NCBI GenBank assembly: GCA_033964015.1 | Contig: CM066914.1 | Coordinates: 7,865,831-7,929,830 of the forward strand | Reading direction: 5' to 3' | Length of the DNA stretch: 64,000 nucleotides | Origin: Scolanthus callimorphus | Lineage: Eukaryota > Cnidaria > Anthozoa > Actiniaria > Edwardsiidae | In this document: positions 58,201 to 64,000 of the stretch, in pieces | Numbering within the stretch: position 1 is the first letter of the stretch | How the letters are laid out: every line of letters begins with the position of its first letter | The notes under the pieces: model-generated | The model's database searches: none | Told to the model about the DNA's origin: nothing | Seen by the model: only the letters and a program-made list of their open reading frames with translations | Translations under genes and position numbers: made by a program

Positions 58201-59405
58201 GAGAGCTTCGACTGTATTACAGAATAATTAACCGGAAACAGCTAACTTATCATATCACCAATTATAAAAATAAGAACTGAAATTTGTAAAGAATACTTTC
58301 AACACGATATGGTGAAAGTATAAGGTCATTTTGATGTAGGATTGCAAATAAGATGTTCGCTTTCATGAGGAAATTTAACTAGGCATTTGAAATCGGCTTA
58401 CCTCAACCTTTTTTCAAACTTTCTAAAGTTGCGATTTTCATTCGCTAAAATCTTAGCAATACTTCATCGAAAGTCTCCTGAAATTTTTCACACTGCGCTT
58501 CTTGACAATAATTATTTTCGTGTTTTCTAGGTGTCCATGTCCCTTTAAGGACTTTATTTGTTGCTGGAACCCAACAGCAATGAAACTCCAATGAATCATA
58601 TCATTATGATACCGATACGCCGAACTACATTTGCAGGGCCGAGTTCGCACGCTACTGTCGTATCCAACTGTACGGCAGGTATTAAAGTCCGACTCTTTCA
58701 CGTGAAGACAAAAAATAGCTCTCACGTAATACCTGAACCCGTAAAAACGGTCAAACGCGCTCATGTCTAGATATGATTTGGTTACAATCGGGTGGTACTT
58801 CACAAAACCTGAGCCGGATGTGATAATCGCATTTCTTTTCTTGCACTTTCACACCATAGTTAATCGAGTGGATTCACACAAAAAATATGGAAAAATATCG
58901 TTTTACGATGCCAATGGGAGACAACAACACTAAGTTTTTTCAATGAGCAAGATATCTAAGAGAGTACAAAGATTCTTACTAAACTACTTGTCCAGTTTAT
59001 AGGGCAAGGAATGATCGCTTAGTTTCGCTAAGTTTGTGATCTTAGGTTGATAGACTAGGTCTTAAGTCGATAGACTTGTTGATGTTTTCGGAGACGGGTG
59101 GAACTTTCATGTCAAGAACAGCAGATCGGGACGTGCAAGTAAACTAAAATGCATTCTTACGTTTCTAGTCACATTATTCCATTTTTATTATTCCAAACTA
59201 ATAAACTATAAGCCATCAACTATCAACTATCATCAGCCATCAACTATAAAAAGATAGCTCATTAGACAACCATATAAAATAAGATAGCTCATTTAGTTAT
59301 ATCGGTACCTTTTTGAGTTTTTGTTGCTTTGGGATGTTTCCCGGCTTCTGAGAATGTCGTCAAAGACAGAGCAACTACCACGAGGATCAGCACTTTGGAG
59401 GCCAT
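55300..59405 (-). CDS. Secreted Pro/Ala/Met/Cys-rich protein with acidic tail, cnidocyst-wall-like, 277 aa
   Basis: Exon 1 (59309-59405): MASKVLILVVVALSLTTFSE, a signal peptide, then a basic KHPKATKTQK end, phase 1. Exon 2 (56193-56824) follows TTGTTCTAG: KKCMGGCASPVMSAPCAP, then repeated PVVMAAPAAPIMMAAPAPAP units, APCAPPPPC, HVMGPAPPPPMPMPAMPP, HVQNVVHHKQ, HVYAPAPC, ten prolines, HKIIHHIMHQ, and a terminal cluster CTPACTVAAPMSCAPTCSSC. Exon 2 leaves in phase 0 at AAG|GTAAGC. Exon 3 (55300-55404) is an acidic tail (NDESEASADEPEDDEEESAD) closing KEDKPKKN-stop. All frames are intact. Same family style as the genes at 40.8 and 45.6 kb, but with an extra acidic exon. No Gly-X-Y repeats. A cnidocyst structural role is inferred. 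Confidence 0.82.
55913..56182. repeat. Minisatellite in intron 2, abutting the splice donor
   Basis: Four units of about 66-70 bp, each with ATCGCGTTGCGTGATATGAG and GTTACACAGG(C/T)GAGGATA. Two unit variants alternate (GGTGTCAC versus GTGCAACAC). The array ends 4-5 bp from the donor at 56187-56192. Confidence 0.9.
57159..57285. repeat. Near-perfect palindrome of 127 bp
   Basis: CAATAGACCTCCTCGGCTTG continues to a short apex (TTCCCATTCCCACGA) and returns as the inverse with almost no mismatch. It lies in intron 1 of the 55.3-59.4 kb gene. Confidence 0.95.
57662..58214. mobile_element. Tc1/pogo-like MITE with subterminal repeats
   Basis: Begins CAGTCGAAGCTCTCGTAAGC and ends with AGCTTCGACTG, flanked by TA. 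GGTCGCTTACGAGAGCTT or its inverse recurs at least six times inside, sites of the kind transposases bind. It lies in intron 1 of the 55.3-59.4 kb gene. Confidence 0.8.
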
Positions 59406-59410
59406 GACGG

Positions 59411-59772
59411 CTGTCGAAATAACGTCACATTAGCAGATATTCAATCTAAAACTATGGTTAGTTCCGCTGGGCTTCAACCAATGGAGGATCCATTTATAAG
59501 ATGTATTACTGAGCACTGCCAGTCTTGTCCATCAAAAAGTAATAAATTAAAAGTTCATAAAAGAAGCAATGATATTTGGTTTGTTTCGCTAATCAGTCAG
59601 ATGTTGTGTTATCCGTCAGAACACAAGGGGCACAGTCTTTTGATATAAAATATTTTTTCCGAATTCGAAATGTCATTTACGTAACTGATTGAGGGAACTG
59701 CTTATATTGTAGAACGTTACTTAGAATAAGAAAAGTCAGATGTAAAATTAAAAGGAAATAGTCTTCATTTAC
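59411..59772 (-). other. Probable 5'-UTR intron of the 55.3-59.4 kb gene
   Basis: Minus-strand donor TTGAAG|GTAAAT at 59772 and acceptor TTTCGACAG five nt before the ATG. Confidence 0.5.
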
Positions 59773-59809
59773 CTTCAATGGTCAGCTACTTCAAAGTGGG
59801 CCTCTGTAG

Positions 59810-59848
59810 AACTGAACAATCAGAAAATTCACATAATACAATATATGG
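59810..59848 (-). promoter_or_regulatory. Candidate core promoter (TATA-like plus initiator)
   Basis: On the minus strand CCATATATTG lies about 30 bp before TTCAGTTC, an initiator-like TCAGT, and about 40 bp before the leader-exon donor. The spacing fits a TATA/Inr promoter. Confidence 0.35.
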
Positions 59849-62800
59849 CAAACAAAGCAGGCGTGAATAATTCATCATCCACCGTCATCCCGTTGGCTCC
59901 AGGTCATTGCATTATGTCATCTGAATTATTGAAAACTCACTGAGGCAATTTGGTGTTCACTGGGCCTTGAGAGATGGAAATAAACCAAAAAGAAAGATCA
60001 TTACTTTGTTTTTACCGCACAAAAGGCAAGCGGAACCAAAATTCCTCCCCTTGTAAAATAACCGTTTGAATACGCCCATTTGATCTTGTGGAAATTTGGA
60101 TTCTTCCTTGGCCTGTCATGTGGCTTCCCGAAACCTGTACATTTTTAATTACTCACCTGTGAAAGTTTTCAAAATCTTGACAGCTCCCTTTGATAGCCTG
60201 AATAGGGTACCAGATCACTGAAGTGTCACAATCCGACCACGCAGCGAATTACAGCCGTCGTTTAGACGAAACATTTAACGAGCTTACACAACAATTCAAA
60301 AGGCTCTTTCTTAGATGGAAGACAGCAATGGGAGCATTAAAAACTGGGTAATTCGCAAATTACATTATCAATTCAAGAGAAACGGTTAAATCAAATAAAC
60401 AATCAGTTGATCTTAGATTTTATTACACAAAATGAGATCATAATTAGAAAAATAAAATAACTGTAAAATAAAAATCCCGTTTCTACTTTTGGCAACAAAG
60501 TATCGGTGTAAAACACGGGGAAGCAAAAGCAATGATCCCAGATCTGATTGCCACTCCTTGGGGGTGTAAAGTGTTACCTGCAAATACTTTAGACAATCCC
60601 CTAAGTCAATCAGATCAGGACTGACTGAATAGGTTAAGTGAACCATGTTTTTATCTTGACAACACTATACTAGACACCCAAAGTCCTCACAAAACCACAC
60701 AACATCTCTCACTATCGGCAACAGAAGAGTTGTAATTCGTTTATTGTGAGTTTGAAAATTCCGAAGATGCGATTTGTAAGCTTGTCGCGAAATGGCAGCT
60801 CGTGTTTGGTGAGATCTTCTTCCCTCAGTAAGCTCGCTATTTACTTCTTGAATTTCTGGGTTCGCATTCCTTTAATTTTAAAAATATGAGCGTCTTTTCC
60901 TAACGAAAAACAGGCCTTCGATACTGTAGGGCCAGTTTCATGGCCACAGAGTCAATTCCCTCGACACTCTGTACCGTTGTTAATTTAAGAAGAACCATGA
61001 GGAAGTTCCGTCGGAAGGTTGCCCAAACTCTGTGATACAGAACTCACCATACTAACAAACACTCGTGTTTATAAACTGGTTTCTATAGGAATGAGTTATC
61101 CAAAATGTAAAGCTCTTAGAGCTTGGGAATAAGCGCTATATAAGCACAGTTACTTTTATACTTTGTTAATTTTACTTAAGTATTTTAAGTAGTTTATCCG
61201 ACTTTGGCAATTATGTTATTTTATTTTCTGTTCTCGCAACAAGTTTTAAGTGCGACAGCTCAGGGATTTACTATAATCATCGCAACATGCATTATATTTA
61301 TATAGATCCAGCAGAGTGGCAAGGCCAGACCATCTTCAAATGCAGTAACCGACGGAATGATCGGGAATTGGAATTGAAAAAAAATAAGCGAATACGTCTC
61401 AACAGGAGGATTAAACCATTTGTAACGTATTGTAGCCCAATATATTGCTATACATTTATTGGTGTTTTACATGTAACATAAAACACCAATAAATGTATAT
61501 AATGTTTTGACTAGCACATGATCGGGAAACCATTCAACAGCGCGCGCTAAACCGGTTCGTGTCCGGTTCGCTACAGTGTAATACGGCTTTCAACCCTGTA
61601 ATACGGCTTCTGCCGTGTAATACGGCTCCATATCTGCACTCAGTTTTGACCTTATATGGTAAAATGACGTCACAGTCGTATAATAAATCTGTTGAATACA
61701 ACACTTGTTAAAGACCTGGTGGAAATATAATTTTTTCCTGGCACGATACCAAATCAGCGTTTTAACGAAAATTTACCTGCGGGTCTTCGCTTCTTAAGCG
61801 GGTATCCTGTGTACAAAATAAACAAGGGCGAGTTGAAAAGCTAATCTCAGGCCCCGACTCTTCATCAAGCCACAGGACTCCCATAGTCGATAAAACAAGA
61901 ATATCGGAGGAGAAGATTAGAACGGTTACGATAATGATGATCAGGTCTGGATCATAAGTACCCAGCGACACTATATAGAGATTATTACATGGCAAGAACT
62001 TGATATCGTTTTTATTCACAAGTTTTCGTGTCATAACGCGAACGAGCGAGTCTTCGAGCGATGCTGGAAATTGCGCCCGATATCGATACGGGCATAAATG
62101 CGCCTCGAGTCCGGAGTTTTACGCCTCACGTTTTTCTGACGTTTGAAATTACGCCTACAAAATACAAGTTTTCAAGTAACTCAAATGCGCCTAGATTTCA
62201 GGAAACACACCTAAAATGTTTCTGCTAGGCATAAAATTACGTCCATTTTGTTATTCTTAAATCCGAGCGCTAGGAATGAGGCAGAGGTCAGGTAATAGAA
62301 TGATTTGTCCTCACACGTCTATATATAAGAAATATATTATAGATATTTTTATTTGAAATAAACATATAATACATTTTATATAAATTCTCATATTATCTGT
62401 TAATCATAAAAATATTCACATAATCTGTTTTCCTGTACATGGCATATTTTAATTAGTAAATAATAATCCAATAAAATAAAATCCCCCCGAAAATTTACGC
62501 TACATTATTACACAATCAGGGGGTGGTCGTGCGAAGGGTGGGGGTGAGGGTCTTCGCATTTTTTAAACGATTTTTTTCGGGGGAAGGGGGTTACCTCCTT
62601 GAAGTTATAAATGTTACATTTAAAATTACGTTGCTGATACACAAAAAAAAATGATACACCGCCTAACCCATTGCCCCGTTCCCTCACAATTTAAGAACGA
62701 CCGGCCCCTCAGTTCATTCAGTAGATGGCATTTTACAATCAAGCTCACCATAAAACAATATTTTAACGATAAATATATCAAGTGCTAGGGCTTGGCTATA

Positions 62801-62861
62801 ATAGTAAGACATAAACATAAAATAGAAAGCTAGAATAGGAAAAACTGTCGATTCCCATTCT
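59849..62861. other. Intergenic, no gene seen
   Basis: No coding signal. It contains a 51-bp hairpin (61449-61499) and three copies of GTAATACGGCTYY near 61579-61628. Confidence 0.4.
61449..61499. repeat. Short perfect hairpin
   Basis: TATACATTTATTGGTGTTTT pairs with its inverse across an 11-bp apex. Confidence 0.85.
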
Positions 62862-63420
62862 CGAACCCAGAGCTCCCAGGCTCGTCGCCTCGCAGGGGAG
62901 GCTCTGGTGACATCCATTTCAGGGCCTTCAATGATTGGCTGAAATGGCGCGCACGCGTACAAAAAAGTAGCTTAATCTCGCTTTATAAAAACGTGTCTGT
63001 CAAAAAGTAACACTAGCATTCGTTTCCTAGTCGTCTGTTCAACCTATGCCTTCGAATTGAACGCTCTAAAAGTAATTGTGAGGCATATAACCACAATTTT
63101 CTTTTGAGTATGCGCCGATGGCTGTCACCAGAGCCTCCCCCCCCGAGAGGTGACGAGAGTACGAGAATGGTCGATTCCAGGCGAGATTTGCATCGCGGGG
63201 GAGGCTCTGGTGACAGCCATTGAAGCATGCGCGTGATTTGATACAAAGCCGTTGAGAAGAACAACTTTCTGCGCATGCCCCAACGTTCAAAATCAGCCAA
63301 TCAGCGACGGCCCTCAAATGGATGTCCCCAGAGCCTCCCCTGCGAGCAGACGAGGTCTGGGTACGAGATTGGGCCTCACCAGACGAGGTGACGACACGGG
63401 AGCTCTGGGAAAGAGAATGC
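62862..63420. repeat. Cluster of GGAGGCTCTGGTGACA repeats
   Basis: At least four pieces, in both orientations, of the dispersed repeat also seen at 12770 and 25985 (ACCAGAGCCTCCCC, CAGCCAATCAGCGA, GCATGCGCGTGATTTGATA). Long frames here are repeat-derived. Confidence 0.75.
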
Positions 63421-64000
63421 GCAAAAAAAACCTCTAAAATATACCAAGGTTGCTTTTTTTTGGGGGGGGGGGGGGGTCAATCAAAGAGGGATAGATCTTG
63501 CCAGGAGACGCGCTATTTGCTTTTGAGGGTGGACAGAAACTTTCTTCCACAATGCTGTGTTTTGATTGGAGGAAACCCGCTCAGAACGCCCGGGAATCCC
63601 GATACTGGGCTGATTTATCTGATTAACACTTTATCTGGTAAGCAACACGAGAAATGTATTCTATCCTACTTGATTTGCAGGGGTTCAGAAGTCTTTCTGG
63701 AACGGTATGGTTTCCATAAGGTCCGTCGTATCAGTCGATCGAGAACAATGGGAATTGGACTTTAATACGACTGGGACTTCTAAAACGACCTGATGGAAAT
63801 CAGGAGCTGTTATCGTACAAGCTATCCAAGCTGGTTTGTTTGTTGATTGTTCGACCTTCCAATAGCCGTCTCGGGGACACTGTTCATACTAATATCACCC
63901 ACAATCCCACGCAGGGGGGGAAGGGTATAAGGTTTTGACCCATCGATTTCTGTCCAGTCAGAGCCTTGTCTGACTGCACGGGTTTCTCCGTACGTAGGCA
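63421..64000. other. Window end, no supported gene
   Basis: A G homopolymer lies at about 63462-63476. An AG acceptor-like site at 63680 opens a short frame, not enough for a call. Confidence 0.3.

Noticed and set aside
58453..58803. 116-codon minus-strand frame
   Set aside because: Lies in intron 1 of the 55.3-59.4 kb gene on the same strand, with no domain or splice compatibility.

Overview
The window is eukaryotic nuclear DNA, almost certainly from an anthozoan cnidarian (stony coral or sea-anemone type). Evidence: short exons with GT-AG introns, nearly all introns in phase 1; a SUEL/rhamnose-binding lectin exon; several small secreted proteins made of polyproline runs bounded by cysteine clusters, the style of cnidocyst (nematocyst) wall proteins; and dense MITE, LINE and minisatellite content. 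No bacterial-type operons, CRISPR arrays or rRNA genes were seen. Species cannot be fixed from sequence alone.

Layout. 0.5-9.3 kb (+): three large phase-1 exons, probably one gene: a glycosylation-site-rich then Tyr/Gln-rich exon, an acidic then Gln-rich exon, and a SUEL lectin exon; the gene begins before the window. 11.3-15.6 kb (+): a complete seven-exon secreted protein (363 aa; Pro-rich repeats, one Cys cluster, charged tail) whose sixth intron holds a LINE fragment and two opposed minisatellites. 15.6-26 kb: no convincing gene; a roughly 30-copy 27-bp minisatellite, a related 66-bp array, and MITEs. 26.2-31.8 kb (-): a nearly full-length, frameshifted non-LTR retrotransposon whose first ORF begins with an RNase H1 N-terminal-like domain, followed by coiled coil and SGNH esterase. 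32.3-32.7 kb (-), 40.8-42.8 kb (+), 45.6-47.2 kb (-) and 55.3-59.4 kb (-): four small secreted Pro/Cys-rich genes. The rest is intergenic DNA full of inverted repeats and PIF/Harbinger-like or pogo-like MITEs.

How the genes relate. The five complete secreted genes share one plan: a short signal-peptide exon ending in phase 1 after the first G of a codon; a large second coding exon with cysteines and proline runs in most; and, in four of them, a splice acceptor only 2-9 nt upstream of the ATG, implying a leader exon. None contains Gly-X-Y collagen repeats, so they are minicollagen-like in cysteine/proline style but not minicollagens. My reading is a locus for extracellular or cnidocyst structural proteins; that role is inference. 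Three of the genes carry an apparent single-base deletion in an otherwise open frame, which points to residual assembly error at least as much as to decay.
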